Of a DNA stretch of 61,740 bases, positions 1 through 7,830 are shown piece after piece. The translations under genes were made by a program, and so were the position numbers. The notes below the pieces were generated by a model, which worked only from the letters and a program-made list of their open reading frames with translations, searched no databases and was not told the DNA's origin. The stretch is from Clostridia bacterium (lineage in GTDB: Bacteria > Bacillota > Clostridia > Oscillospirales > Ruminococcaceae): NCBI GenBank assembly GCA_009929695.1, contig RZZW01000014.1, positions 1-61,740 of the forward strand. The letters run 5' to 3'. How positions within the stretch are numbered: position 1 is the first letter of the stretch; the number at the start of each line of letters is the position of its first letter.

Positions 1-399
1 AAAAAACTGCCTAATGACACAGTTATTCTTACAGCGGGATGTGCCAAGTACCGTTACAATAAACTTGGATTAGGAGATATCGGAGGCATTCCAAGAGTTC
101 TTGATGCTGGTCAGTGTAATGATTCCTACTCGCTTGTATTAATCGCATTGAAGCTGAAAGAAATATTTGAACTTGAGGACGTTAACGATCTGCCGATTGC
201 ATTTAACATCGCATGGTATGAGCAAAAAGCGGTAATTGTCTTACTTGCGTTACTTTATTTAGGTGTGAAGAATATCCATCTTGGTCCTACCTTACCAGGA
301 TTTTTATCTCCGAACGTTGCAAAGGTCCTTGTTGAAAAGTTTGGTATTGCAGGTATCGGACAAGTTGATGATGATATCAAGTTATTCATGGGCGAATAA
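1..399 (+). CDS. hcp: Hybrid cluster protein / hydroxylamine reductase, C-terminal part
   Basis: The open frame enters from the left edge, so only the last 132 residues are present and the start is outside the window. The segment [11 protein letters not shown], the later [11 protein letters not shown] and AWYEQKAV are characteristic of the C-terminal part of hybrid cluster proteins, where the Cys residues ligate the 4Fe-2S-2O cluster. Family knowledge: Hcp reduces nitric oxide or hydroxylamine and protects anaerobes from nitrosative stress; it is cytoplasmic. The gene ends in TAA and is followed by a strong hairpin terminator. The base composition is clearly more AT-rich than the genes from 1.4 kb onward, shared with the recombinase fragment next to it, so this end may belong to a different genomic segment. 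Confidence 0.93.
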   Translation, partial: KKLPNDTVILTAGCAKYRYNKLGLGDIGGIPRVLDAGQCNDSYSLVLIALKLKEIFELEDVNDLPIAFNIAWYEQKAVIVLLALLYLGVKNIHLGPTLPGFLSPNVAKVLVEKFGIAGIGQVDDDIKLFMGE

Positions 400-420
400 T
401 TCGTACTGATATTTTAAATA

Positions 421-467
421 AAAGGCAAAGATTCTGATTACCATTGGAATCTTTGCCTTTTGTGTTT
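421..467 (+). terminator. Rho-independent terminator after hcp
   Basis: A 14-bp perfect inverted repeat (421-434 with 447-460, arms AAAGGCAAAGATTC and its complement, 12-nt loop) is followed by a T-containing tract. It starts 21 nt after the hcp stop codon. Confidence 0.85.
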
Positions 468-515
468 GAAAGCAAACCTATAATCGTCCTTTTGCAAGGA
501 TTGACTGGACTATAC

Positions 516-1064
516 TTGGCATATGCATATCGCAAGGGTGCAGACGGAGAACCCGAAATAATACCAGAGGAAGCCCAAACCATTCAACTTATCTACCGCC
601 TATACTTAAAGGGTATGAGCGCAGTAGCCATCATAAAGGAACTACAAAAAAGAAAAATCAGCTCCCATGCCAAGGGTGGAAATTGGACGGACAGCACTAT
701 CTACTCCATACTCGAAAACGAGCGTTATTGCGGAGATGTATTGCTACAAAAGACATTCATCACCGATCCCATCAGCAAAAAGGTTAGAAAGAACAATGGT
801 GAGTTGCCCAAATACCTCATACGAAACAATCATCCCCCGGTGGTCAGCCGAGAGCTATATGATAATGTGCAAGCTGAACGGTCACGCAGAAACAGCAAGC
901 GAAAGGTAAGCAAGCAATCCACAACGGAACAGAGCCGATACAGTGGACTCTATAGAATCAGCAACCAAAAGGTTTCGATATTTTATACGATGCGTTCCAC
1001 CTCTGGCAAGCATTGCTCAGAGAATGAAAATACCGATTTTCCTAATGACATAGTAAAATCGTGA
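516..1064 (+). pseudogene. Large serine recombinase (TnpX/TndX-like), internal fragment
   Basis: The translated frame resembles the recombinase domain of large serine recombinases: a YRKGADGEPEIIPEEA entry motif, IYRLYLKGMS, the GNWTDSTIYSILENERYCGD region and a basic stretch near residues 140-155. The N-terminal resolvase catalytic domain with its nucleophilic Ser is absent; similarity begins directly after the hcp terminator, with no credible start codon or ribosome binding site. The Cys-rich zinc-ribbon region expected after RYSGLYRIS is also missing and the frame ends in unrelated residues. This is therefore a remnant truncated at both ends, probably from a decayed integrative element. 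The exact left boundary is a judgement. Confidence 0.8.
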
Positions 1065-1163
1065 CTGGCCGAAAAAGTATTGTGGCTAATTAGGCTTTAG
1101 ATGCGTGATAGTTCAAATCCTCTATCAAAAATGCGAGGATAACATTAATACGCAGACCACTCA

Positions 1164-1200
1164 CCACCTGCGGTGGGGCAATGTGTCCCCGCTTTTTTCT
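1164..1200 (+). terminator. Terminator-like GC hairpin with T tract
   Basis: CCACC-TGC-GGTGG and an overlapping GGGG...CCCCGC pairing are followed by six T and further T-rich sequence. No intact gene reads into it now; it may have ended the original recombinase gene. Confidence 0.45.
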
Positions 1201-1210
1201 TTTTTCACAT

Positions 1211-1243
1211 ACGCTTTAGACAATATTGTCTAAAGCGTTTTTT
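1211..1243 (+). terminator. Rho-independent terminator, perfect 14-bp palindrome
   Basis: ACGCTTTAGACAAT is followed immediately by its exact complement (1211-1238), then TTTTTT. In practice the central bases form the loop. Confidence 0.75.
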
Positions 1244-1260
1244 GTTTTGTTAGCTTTTAC

Positions 1261-1339
1261 ACAGTATGGCAGGGGCTTGCTCCCGCCGCAACTTATGGTT
1301 AGCGGTTGCAACGGCGGGAGCAAGCCCCCGCCATGCTGT
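1261..1339. repeat. Family A nested palindrome, copy A1
   Basis: Arms at 1268-1287 and 1313-1332 are near-perfect complements built on the word GGCGGGAGCAAGCCCCCGCC. The middle contains a TGCAAC-type loop. The same word recurs at 7712-7790 and 45877-45902. Confidence 0.85.
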
Positions 1340-1386
1340 GCACTGCTTATTTATACGACATTTTTATTATTTTTTGCAAAACCCAC

Positions 1387-1414
1387 TTGACTTTTTTTAA
1401 CTTGCGAGTATACT
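1387..1414 (+). promoter_or_regulatory. Promoter of the metal-efflux operon
   Basis: TTGACT (1387-1392), a 16-nt spacer and TATACT (1409-1414) form a good housekeeping promoter. The operator palindrome begins directly after the -10 box. Confidence 0.75.
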
Positions 1415-1432
1415 TATGAACAGATGTTCATA
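1415..1432. promoter_or_regulatory. ArsR/CadC/CzrA-type operator
   Basis: TATGAACA-GA-TGTTCATA is a perfect 8-2-8 inverted repeat that overlaps the expected transcription start. It matches the known 12-2-12 operator type of metal-sensing ArsR-family repressors, so the repressor encoded 25 bases downstream probably binds here. Confidence 0.8.
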
Positions 1433-1456
1433 TGTTAATTTGTGGAGGTGAATTAA

Positions 1457-1816
1457 ATGATTATAGACGAGGTTGAAGTATGCGACGACTGCTGTGTGCA
1501 CTCGGACGCTGTCAAAAACGCCGCTGACCATATGCCGCCGGACGCTGCGCTTTATTCTGTGGCTGACCTTTTTAAGGTATTTGGCGACGCGACGCGCATA
1601 AAAATACTTTATGTGCTTATGGAAAACGAAATGTGCGTGTGCGACATAGCTGAGGTTCTCGGCATGACGCAGTCCGCTATATCTCATCAGCTTAAAACGC
1701 TGAAGCAGTCGCGGCTTGTAAAGTTCAGGCGCGACGGCAAAAGCGTGCTGTATTCCCTCTCTGACGACCACGTGCACACAATGATTGCACAGGGCATGGA
1801 GCATATCTGCGAATAA
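1457..1816 (+). CDS. ArsR-family metal-sensing repressor (CadC/CzrA-like)
   Basis: A 119-residue winged-helix repressor. Two metal-site regions are visible: the helix motif ENEMCVCDIAEV (CxC, as in CadC/ArsR-type alpha-3 sites) and the C-terminal DDHVHTMIAQGMEHICE (alpha-5 type site as in CzrA), plus an N-terminal CDDCC cluster resembling CadC. The recognition helix is QSAISHQLKTLKQ. Start chosen at ATG 1457 behind GGAGGTG at 1443-1449. It is the first gene of an operon with an HMA protein and a P-type ATPase, with a matching operator upstream. Expected role (family knowledge): release of DNA when Cd, Pb or Zn binds, switching on efflux. Having both site types means the metal cannot be assigned from sequence. 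Confidence 0.93.
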   Translation: MIIDEVEVCDDCCVHSDAVKNAADHMPPDAALYSVADLFKVFGDATRIKILYVLMENEMCVCDIAEVLGMTQSAISHQLKTLKQSRLVKFRRDGKSVLYSLSDDHVHTMIAQGMEHICE

Positions 1817-1840
1817 AAAATATTTATAAGGAGTTACACC

Positions 1841-2062
1841 ATGAAAAAAATATTCAAACTGAACGACCTCGACTGCGCAAACTGCGCCGCAAAAATGGAG
1901 GACGGCATCAAAAAAATAGACGGCGTAAACTCAGCCACCGTCAGCTTTATGGCGCAAAAGCTCACCGTTGACGCGGACGACGCAAAATTTGACAGCATAA
2001 TGAAAGAAATCGTCAAGGTTTGCAGTCGCATAGAGCCGGACTGCGAAATCGTGCTTAAATAA
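1841..2062 (+). CDS. Free-standing heavy-metal-associated (HMA) domain protein
   Basis: A 73-residue protein consisting of one HMA (ferredoxin-like) domain with the metal-binding motif DCANCAA near residues 11-17. Ribosome binding site AAGGAG lies 7-8 bases before ATG 1841. It sits between the metal repressor and the efflux ATPase, which itself has no N-terminal HMA domain, so this protein probably supplies the missing domain in trans as a cytosolic metal-delivery or regulatory partner. The fold assignment is firm; the partner role is inferred from context. Confidence 0.9.
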   Translation: MKKIFKLNDLDCANCAAKMEDGIKKIDGVNSATVSFMAQKLTVDADDAKFDSIMKEIVKVCSRIEPDCEIVLK

Positions 2063-2082
2063 TTATTTTGAGGTGAATGACT

Positions 2083-3951
2083 TTGACAAAAAAACAAAAG
2101 AAATCCCTTATTAGGCTTGGCGTCGGCGTGGCATTTTTGCTTTTTGCGATACTTTTCCCCGTTGACAGCTTTGCCGCCGAGCCGATTTCGACATGGATAA
2201 AGCTTGCGCTTTACATGATACCTTATTTGATCATCGGCGGTGACGTGCTTTTGCGCGCTGTGCGAAATATATTTCACGGCGAGATTTTCGACGAAAACTT
2301 TCTCATGTGCGTCGCCACTGTCGGCGCCTTTGCACTTTCGCAGTTTGAAGAAGCCGTCGCGGTTATGCTATTTTATCAAATCGGCGAGTTTTTTCAAAGC
2401 TACGCCGTCAACCGCTCGCGCCAAAGCATTGCCGCAATGATGGACATTCGCCCAGACTTTGCAAACGTCGAAATTGACGGCAAGCTCACACAGGTAGACC
2501 CCGACGAGGTTGAGGTCGGCACAATAATCATTGTGAAGCCCGGCGAGAGAGTGCCTATCGACGGCGTTGTGACAGACGGCGCATCACAACTCGACACCGC
2601 CGCGCTGACAGGCGAAAGCGTGCCGCGCAGCGTAAAAATCGGCGACGACGTAATAAGCGGAACTGTTAATATGTCGGGCGTTTTGAGCATAAAAACGACA
2701 AAGGCATTTGGAGAATCGACCGTTTCGCGAATTTTGGAGCTTGTCGAAAACGCGAGCGAGAAAAAGGCGAAATCGGAGAATTTCATAACAAAATTTGCCC
2801 GCTACTACACCCCCGCAGTCGTCGGCATTGCGGCTATCCTCGCGGTCATTCCCCCGCTGCTGTTTGGCGGCGTGTGGGCGGACTGGATTGAGCGCGCGCT
2901 CATATTCCTCGTTGTCTCGTGCCCATGCGCGCTTGTAATTTCAGTGCCGTTAAGCTTTTTCGGAGGCATCGGCGGCGCGTCAAAATGTGGCATACTTGTA
3001 AAGGGCAGCAACTATCTTGAAGCACTTGCAGAGGTTAAAACAATCGTTTTCGACAAGACAGGCACGCTTACAAACGGCACGTTTGAAGTGGTTGAGATAG
3101 CGCCCGTCGGCATAACAAAAGAGCAGCTTATCGACCTCGCCGCGTGCGCCGAGAGCATGAGCACACACCCGATAGCGCTTTCTATTAAACGCGCCGATAA
3201 GGGCGAGGTTGACAGCTCGCGCATAAGCGACATAAAAGAGATTGCAGGGCACGGCATAAGCGCTGTTGTGGACGGCAAAAGCATACTCGCCGGCAACGCA
3301 AAAATGATGCAGGACAACGGCATAGCCTTCACGCCTTACTCCGATGCCGGCACGGTTGTCTATATTGCGGCAGACGGCAAATTCAGTGGATATATCGTGA
3401 TTTCCGACACAATTAAAGGCGACGCGAAAGACGCGATTTCACAGCTTAAAGCGCTCGGCATTGAAAAGACAGTCATGCTGACAGGTGACAGAGAAGCCAC
3501 CGCGCAGGACGTTGCCAAAAAGCTTGGGCTTGACGCATACCACGCAGAGCTTTTGCCCGACGACAAGGTGAGCATGGTCGAAAAGCTGCTTGCGGAAAAA
3601 GCCGCTGGCACAAACCTTGCCTTTGTGGGCGACGGCATAAACGACGCGCCTGTGCTCACCCGCGCCGACGTTGGCATAGCGATGGGCGCGATGGGGTCTG
3701 ACGCCGCCATAGAGGCCGCCGACGTAGTGCTGATGAACGACAATCCGTCAGACATTGCGCTCGCGATAAAAGCCGCGCGCAAAACACTGCGCATAGTTCA
3801 CCAAAACATAGTTTTCGCGCTCGGCATAAAGCTGCTTGTGCTTATTTTAGCGGCATTTGGCGACGCGACAATGTGGGAAGCCGTTTTTGCGGACGTTGGC
3901 GTTTCGTTCATAGCAATTTTAAACGCAATGCGGTGCTTGAAGGTTAAATAA
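2083..3951 (+). CDS. cadA: Zn/Cd/Pb-exporting P1B-type ATPase
   Basis: About 622 residues. P-type ATPase landmarks are in order: TGES (~175), the membrane metal-binding CPC motif (SCPCALV, ~281), DKTGT phosphorylation motif (~326), STHP (the HP of the N-domain) and GDGINDAP (~517). The last membrane helices contain a Lys and GD-x-x-MWEAVFADVG, matching the Zn/Cd/Pb (P1B-2, ZntA/CadA) subgroup rather than the copper subgroup. There is no N-terminal HMA domain; that function is encoded separately just upstream. Start: ATG at 2077 lies only one base after the GAGGTG ribosome binding site (2070-2075), whereas TTG at 2083 lies at proper distance (7 bases), so TTG is preferred. Third gene of the repressor-HMA-ATPase operon. 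Confidence 0.94.
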   Translation: MTKKQKKSLIRLGVGVAFLLFAILFPVDSFAAEPISTWIKLALYMIPYLIIGGDVLLRAVRNIFHGEIFDENFLMCVATVGAFALSQFEEAVAVMLFYQIGEFFQSYAVNRSRQSIAAMMDIRPDFANVEIDGKLTQVDPDEVEVGTIIIVKPGERVPIDGVVTDGASQLDTAALTGESVPRSVKIGDDVISGTVNMSGVLSIKTTKAFGESTVSRILELVENASEKKAKSENFITKFARYYTPAVVGIAAILAVIPPLLFGGVWADWIERALIFLVVSCPCALVISVPLSFFGGIGGASKCGILVKGSNYLEALAEVKTIVFDKTGTLTNGTFEVVEIAPVGITKEQLIDLAACAESMSTHPIALSIKRADKGEVDSSRISDIKEIAGHGISAVVDGKSILAGNAKMMQDNGIAFTPYSDAGTVVYIAADGKFSGYIVISDTIKGDAKDAISQLKALGIEKTVMLTGDREATAQDVAKKLGLDAYHAELLPDDKVSMVEKLLAEKAAGTNLAFVGDGINDAPVLTRADVGIAMGAMGSDAAIEAADVVLMNDNPSDIALAIKAARKTLRIVHQNIVFALGIKLLVLILAAFGDATMWEAVFADVGVSFIAILNAMRCLKVK

Positions 3952-3959
3952 AATACGTT

Positions 3960-3988
3960 TTGCTATTCCTCCTACAACGTGTTATAAT
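3960..3988 (+). promoter_or_regulatory. Promoter of the GH13 amylase gene
   Basis: TTGCTA (3960-3965), 17-nt spacer, TATAAT (3983-3988), located 29 bases before the ATG at 4018. It shows that the amylase is transcribed separately from cadA. Confidence 0.7.
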
Positions 3989-4017
3989 TAAAAACATTGA
4001 AAGTAAGGAGATTGACT

Positions 4018-5325
4018 ATGTGGTATGATGAAAGCGTATTCTATCAAATATATCCCCTCGGCTTTTGCGGTGCGCCGCACGAAAATGACGGCGTGCTGCA
4101 AAGCAGAATTTCAAAAGTGAACGACTGGATACCTCACATAAAAAAGCTTGGCGCTGACGCGATTTATTTTTCACCTGTGTTTGACAGCGACCGTCACGGC
4201 TACGACACACGCGACTACTCCAAAATAGACTGCCGCCTCGGCACTAACGCAGACTTTGCCGCCGTGTGCAAGCAACTTCACGAAAACGGCATCCGCGTAG
4301 TGCTTGACGGCGTGTTCAACCACGTTGGGCGCGGCTTTTGGGCATTTCGCGACGTGTGTGAAAAGCGCTGGGAAAGCCCGTATAAGGACTGGTTCAGAAT
4401 AGATTTCAACGGCAACTCAAACTACAACGACGGCTTTTGGTACGACGGTTGGGAGGGGCATTACGAGCTTGTGAAGCTCAACTTGCAAAACAACGACGTT
4501 GTGAACTACCTGCTCGGCTGCGTTAAAGGGTGGGTTGACGAATTTGACATCGACGGACTGCGCCTTGACGTTGCATACTGCCTTGACGAAAGCTTTGTGC
4601 GCCGTCTGCACGACTTTACGAAGGCGCTTAAGCCCGATTTTTTCCTGCTCGGCGAAATGCTGCACGGAGACTACAACCGCCTTGTGAACGACGCAATGCT
4701 TGACAGCGCCACAAATTACGAGTGCTACAAGGGCATTTACTCGGCGTTTAACAGCATGAATATGTTCGAGATTGCACACAGCATAAACCGCCAGTACGGC
4801 AGCGAGCAGTGGTGTTTATATCGCGGTAAGCATATGTTTAATTTTGCCGACAACCACGACGTTTCGCGCATCGCAAGCATACTTTCAAACGAAAAACAGC
4901 TTGAAGCGGTGTACGGCCTTGTGATGGCAATGCCGGGTATTCCGTGCGTATATTACGGCAGCGAATGGGGTGCAAAGGGCGACAAGCACGACGGTGACGA
5001 CGCGCTAAGGCAGTCGTATGACGAGCCTATCGAAAATGAGCTTTCGGCGTTTATATCAAAACTCGCAGCGGCGCATAAAAGCAGCAAAGCGCTTTCCTAT
5101 GGCAGCTACCGCACAGTGCTTTTGACAAATCATCAATATATTTTTGAGCGCAAAACAGACGACGAGCGCGTGCTTGTTGCGATAAATGCGGCTGATTATG
5201 AATTTGAAGCCCATTTCGACGCACAAGCAGGCTGCGCCACAGATTTGATAACCGGCGAATACCACGATTTCGGCGGAGGAAGCAAATTGTTGCCATATAG
5301 TGTGGCGTATTGGAAAGTGCAGTAA
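4018..5325 (+). CDS. Alpha-amylase family glycoside hydrolase (GH13)
   Basis: 435 residues, shorter than typical secreted amylases and without a signal peptide, so cytoplasmic. GH13 conserved regions are present: DGVFNHVG (~96-103), GLRLDVAY with the catalytic Asp (~184), LLGEMLH with the acid/base Glu (~213) and FNFADNHDVSR with the third Asp (~284). A short C-terminal beta domain follows. The start at ATG 4018 is fixed by AAGGAG (4005-4010); an in-frame TTG at 3997 lies upstream of that site and is rejected. Likely substrate: linear malto-oligosaccharides or cyclodextrins imported into the cell; the exact subfamily is not determined. It converges on rmuC with repeat D1 between them. Confidence 0.93.
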   Translation: MWYDESVFYQIYPLGFCGAPHENDGVLQSRISKVNDWIPHIKKLGADAIYFSPVFDSDRHGYDTRDYSKIDCRLGTNADFAAVCKQLHENGIRVVLDGVFNHVGRGFWAFRDVCEKRWESPYKDWFRIDFNGNSNYNDGFWYDGWEGHYELVKLNLQNNDVVNYLLGCVKGWVDEFDIDGLRLDVAYCLDESFVRRLHDFTKALKPDFFLLGEMLHGDYNRLVNDAMLDSATNYECYKGIYSAFNSMNMFEIAHSINRQYGSEQWCLYRGKHMFNFADNHDVSRIASILSNEKQLEAVYGLVMAMPGIPCVYYGSEWGAKGDKHDGDDALRQSYDEPIENELSAFISKLAAAHKSSKALSYGSYRTVLLTNHQYIFERKTDDERVLVAINAADYEFEAHFDAQAGCATDLITGEYHDFGGGSKLLPYSVAYWKVQ

Positions 5326-5330
5326 AAGAA

Positions 5331-5507
5331 GATAGAAAAAAGAAGAAATAAAAAGTAATGAGTGACGGCTGCGCCGTCACATCCAAATAAATAGAGCGCC
5401 TACACTTGATTTATACAAAATCTTGCGTAGACGCTCTACTTATTATAATGTTACCTCAAAGCGGTAACTCCTTACTTCTTCTATTTTCTTTCTTCTCTCT
5501 TCTTTTA
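5331..5507. repeat. Family D four-way-junction element, copy D1 (long middle arm)
   Basis: Between the convergent stops of the amylase and rmuC. An outer polypurine/polypyrimidine stem encloses hairpin H1 (5362-5380, GTGACGGCTGCGCCGTCAC), a 69-nt middle arm (5381-5449) with a long imperfect stem around AGAGCG...CGCTCT, and hairpin H3 (5450-5468, GTTACC...GGTAAC). H1 and H3 are both exactly 19 nt, as in copies D2 and D3. Probably also acts as a bidirectional terminator. Confidence 0.8.
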
Positions 5508-5508
5508 T

Positions 5509-6798
5509 TTATTCCTCTTCAATCTCCGCTGTCCCTGACACTGCTGACAGTTTTCTTATCATTTGTCTTGTGCGCACGCCGACTAGCTTTTCTAGCTCGC
5601 TGCTTGCCTGCTCCATGCGCATTTGGGTTTGTTCCAAGGCTTTGCCGAAATTGTCAAACTCGCTCTTTACGCTGCCGAGCACCTTCCACACCTCGCTTGA
5701 ACGCTTTTGTATCGCGAGTGTTTTAAAGCCCATTTGCAGGCTGTTCAAAAGCGCCGCCATCGTTGTAGGGCCTGTAATTACCACCTTATGCTCCGCTTGC
5801 AGCTTCTCAATCATGCCGCGGCGCACAAGCTCGGAATAAAGTCCCTCAACCGGCACAAACATTATGCCGAAATCTGTCGTCTCTGGTACATTGATATATT
5901 TTGTGTGAATATCCTTTGCAAAGCCGCGTATACGCTGTTCAAGCGCTTTTGACGCGGCTTCAACATTCTGCGCGTTTGCGGTTTCGTAGGCTTCTAATAA
6001 TGCGCTGTATGCGTCCACAGGAAATTTTGCGTCTATCGGCAGCAGAACCGGCGTCTCGCCGTCGCCTGGCAGTTTGACGGCAAATTCAACGCGCTCGGTG
6101 CTGCCTGTGACAGTCGCGACATTTTCAAGATACTGCTCCTTCGACAAAATCTGTTCTAAGATTGCGCCAAGCTGTATTTCGCCGAGTATTCCGCGCGTTT
6201 TGACGTTGCTAAGCACCTTTTTCAAATCGCCAACGCCTGTCGCGAGCGTTTGCATTTCGCCAAGACCCTTATACACCTTTTCGAGCTGATCTGTCACGCG
6301 CGCAAACGACTGCGCGAGCTTTTGGTCGAGCGTCTTTTGCAGCTTTTCATCGACTGTATTTCGCATTTCGTCAAGCTTTTTGCTGTTTTCCGTCTGCAAA
6401 TTCGCAATGCTTGTCTCCATCGTTTTGCGTATGCTTTCAAGGCGTTGTTCGTTGGCGGCAAGCTGTGTGCTGACTGTATTTTGCAGCGTCGTCTGCCTTT
6501 GCGCAAGCAGATTTGTAAGCTCGCGCAAGCGCTCGTTTTGCATGTCCGACATCTGCCTTTGCGCGTTTGACTGCAAGTCCGACGACATCTTAAGCGTCTG
6601 TGCAATGCTTTGCGCAAGCTCTGTGCGCAGCTCGCGCAGGCTGTCCTCCATCTGCTCGTTTCTTTCGTCGAGCATTTTGTCAAGCTGCTTTTCTGTTATG
6701 GCCTCATTTTTATTTTTCATAAAGCAAGCGGCAGAAAACGCGGCGGCAACTGCCGACAAAATAAGTGCTACTATTAAAAGTATAGTTTCAAGCGGCAT
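5509..6798 (-). CDS. rmuC: RmuC-family DNA recombination protein
   Basis: 429 residues. The N-terminus has a membrane segment (ETILLIVALILSAVAAAF), followed by a long coiled coil (about 25-190) with Gln-rich heptads, then the RmuC domain recognised by SNVKTRGILGEIQLG, LPIDAKFPVDAY and VITGPTTMAALLNSLQMG. The family is thought to limit inversions at short repeats and has a nuclease-like fold. ATG 6798 is chosen over upstream starts because AAAGGA lies just before it. The gene has its own promoter and converges on the amylase across repeat D1. A repeat-stabilising protein here is interesting given the many palindromes, but that link is only a thought. Confidence 0.92.
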   Translation of the reverse strand: MPLETILLIVALILSAVAAAFSAACFMKNKNEAITEKQLDKMLDERNEQMEDSLRELRTELAQSIAQTLKMSSDLQSNAQRQMSDMQNERLRELTNLLAQRQTTLQNTVSTQLAANEQRLESIRKTMETSIANLQTENSKKLDEMRNTVDEKLQKTLDQKLAQSFARVTDQLEKVYKGLGEMQTLATGVGDLKKVLSNVKTRGILGEIQLGAILEQILSKEQYLENVATVTGSTERVEFAVKLPGDGETPVLLPIDAKFPVDAYSALLEAYETANAQNVEAASKALEQRIRGFAKDIHTKYINVPETTDFGIMFVPVEGLYSELVRRGMIEKLQAEHKVVITGPTTMAALLNSLQMGFKTLAIQKRSSEVWKVLGSVKSEFDNFGKALEQTQMRMEQASSELEKLVGVRTRQMIRKLSAVSGTAEIEEE

Positions 6799-6834
6799 AT
6801 TATGCGTTCCTTTCAAGTAAATATGTACTATATA

Positions 6835-6863
6835 ATTATAGTGCATTTTGCGGTTAAACGCAA
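6835..6863 (-). promoter_or_regulatory. Promoter of rmuC
   Basis: On the minus strand TTGCGT (6863-6858), 17-nt spacer, TATAAT (6840-6835), 37 bases before the rmuC ATG. The deacetylase gene starts in the opposite direction at 6883. Confidence 0.7.
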
Positions 6864-6882
6864 CAGAAGGGTGGAACATCAA

Positions 6883-7677
6883 ATGCGTAATACAGAGCTT
6901 TTGAAAAAGATACTTTACTCAGTTATGTCCTTTGGCGCAATGGGCGTGCTTGCGCTTTGAATATGGTCGTTTGCGCCACCGACAGGCTGCTCTGCCGAAG
7001 ATTTAGAATATCAAACCTTTGCCCCTGTTGAAGCCTCCGCAGACTCCCCTGCCCCCGCCGAAAAAGAGGTTTACCTAACATTTGACGACGGCCCCTCAAA
7101 ATACACAGAGGAAATTCTTGACATTTTAAATGAATACTGTGTAAACGCGACGTTTTTTGTGATAGCCGACGGAAATAACGACAAATATCTGCCGATACTG
7201 ACGCGATTAGTGTCGGAGGGCAACGAAATAGGGCTTCACAGCTGCACGCACAATTATTCAAAAATCTACACCGGTGACAATTCCTTTTGGGAGGACATAG
7301 ATATGTTAAAGGAGAAGCTTGAGCCGTACGGCTGTGCTGACAGCAAGCTTTTGCGTTTTCCCGGCGGCAGCAGCAACACCGTGAGCCGAAAATACGGCGG
7401 CAGCGGCATAATGTACACGCTTGAAAAAGAAGCAGCCGAAAAAGGCTATACGGTCGTTGACTGGAACGTGTGCTCCGACGACGCGGCGGGCAGAAAGCCT
7501 TCCGCAAACGAGGTTTACAACCACACAATTGAGGACGTTGGCAAGCACACCCAGTGCATTGTGCTTATGCACGACACAAAAGCCACCGGCACAACAGTAG
7601 ACGCGCTGCCCGCGATAATTGAATGGTTTAAAAATGCGGGATTCACATTTAAAACGTGCTCGGCGCTTGCTTCGTAG
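6883..7677 (+). pseudogene. Polysaccharide (peptidoglycan/chitin) deacetylase with in-frame TGA in the signal peptide
   Basis: The frame runs from ATG 6883 to TAG 7675-7677 with one TGA at 6958-6960 (codon 26). Before it lies a signal-peptide-like stretch (LLKKILYSVMSFGAMGVLAL); after it the frame continues without another stop through a complete NodB domain: TFDDGPS (catalytic Asp and metal-binding Asp), HSCTHNYS (metal-binding His pair), RFPGGSSN, DWNVCSDD and VLMHDT. No ATG, GTG or TTG lies between the TGA and the TFDDGPS motif, so no internal start can give an active enzyme. Other genes here use TGA as a normal stop. Either a very recent nonsense mutation, a sequencing error, or stop-codon readthrough. 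An intact protein would be an extracellular N-deacetylase acting on cell-wall glycan. Confidence 0.85.
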
Positions 7678-7711
7678 GTCGCGACATACGCTTTGCACAA
7701 ATTAGTGATGC

Positions 7712-7790
7712 ACTGTAGGGCGGGGGCTTGCTCCCGCCGTTGCAACCGTAAGCCGTAAATTGCGGCGGGAGCAAGCCCCCGCCCTACAGT
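7712..7790. repeat. Family A nested palindrome, copy A2
   Basis: ACTGTAGGGCGGGGGCTTGC (7712-7731) and its complement ending in CCCTACAGT (7790) enclose a middle with TGCAAC. Same arm word as A1. Confidence 0.88.
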
Positions 7791-7830
7791 ACCATTTGGA
7801 TACGCGCCCCGCGCACTTTGCGCTAATCTG

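Larger units (their letters stand above)
1065..1456. other. Gene-free stretch: terminator-like hairpins, repeat A1, metal-operon promoter
   Basis: About 390 bases without a gene. In order it holds an unexplained ~100-base stretch after the recombinase remnant, a GC-rich hairpin followed by T-runs (1164-1200), a 14-bp perfect hairpin terminator (1211-1243), family A repeat A1 (1261-1339), and the promoter and operator of the metal-efflux operon (1387-1432). The compositional change from AT-rich to GC-richer sequence falls within it. Confidence 0.7.

Noticed and set aside
516..1064. Recombinase as an active integrase
   Set aside because: The catalytic N-terminal domain and zinc ribbon are absent, and there is no start codon with a ribosome binding site.
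1096..1117. A tRNA-like T-arm phrase (GATAGTTCAAATCCTCTATC), suggesting a tRNA attachment site
   Set aside because: The stem does not pair with a seven-base loop in the right register and no acceptor, D or anticodon arm could be assembled around it.
6958..7000. Selenocysteine insertion at the deacetylase TGA
   Set aside because: No convincing SECIS-like stem follows within the usual distance (only a weak 4-bp pairing), and the position is in a signal peptide, not an active site.
6923..7528. A 201-codon antisense frame across the deacetylase
   Set aside because: Its composition (Arg/Cys/Ser-rich) and lack of a start site mark it as a shadow of the sense strand; similar long antisense frames at many genes here were dropped for the same reason.
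6883..7677. Genome-wide TGA recoding as explanation of the in-frame TGA
   Set aside because: Several genes here end in TGA at the expected place (for example csoR, fmt, rsgA, def, gmk), so TGA is a normal stop.
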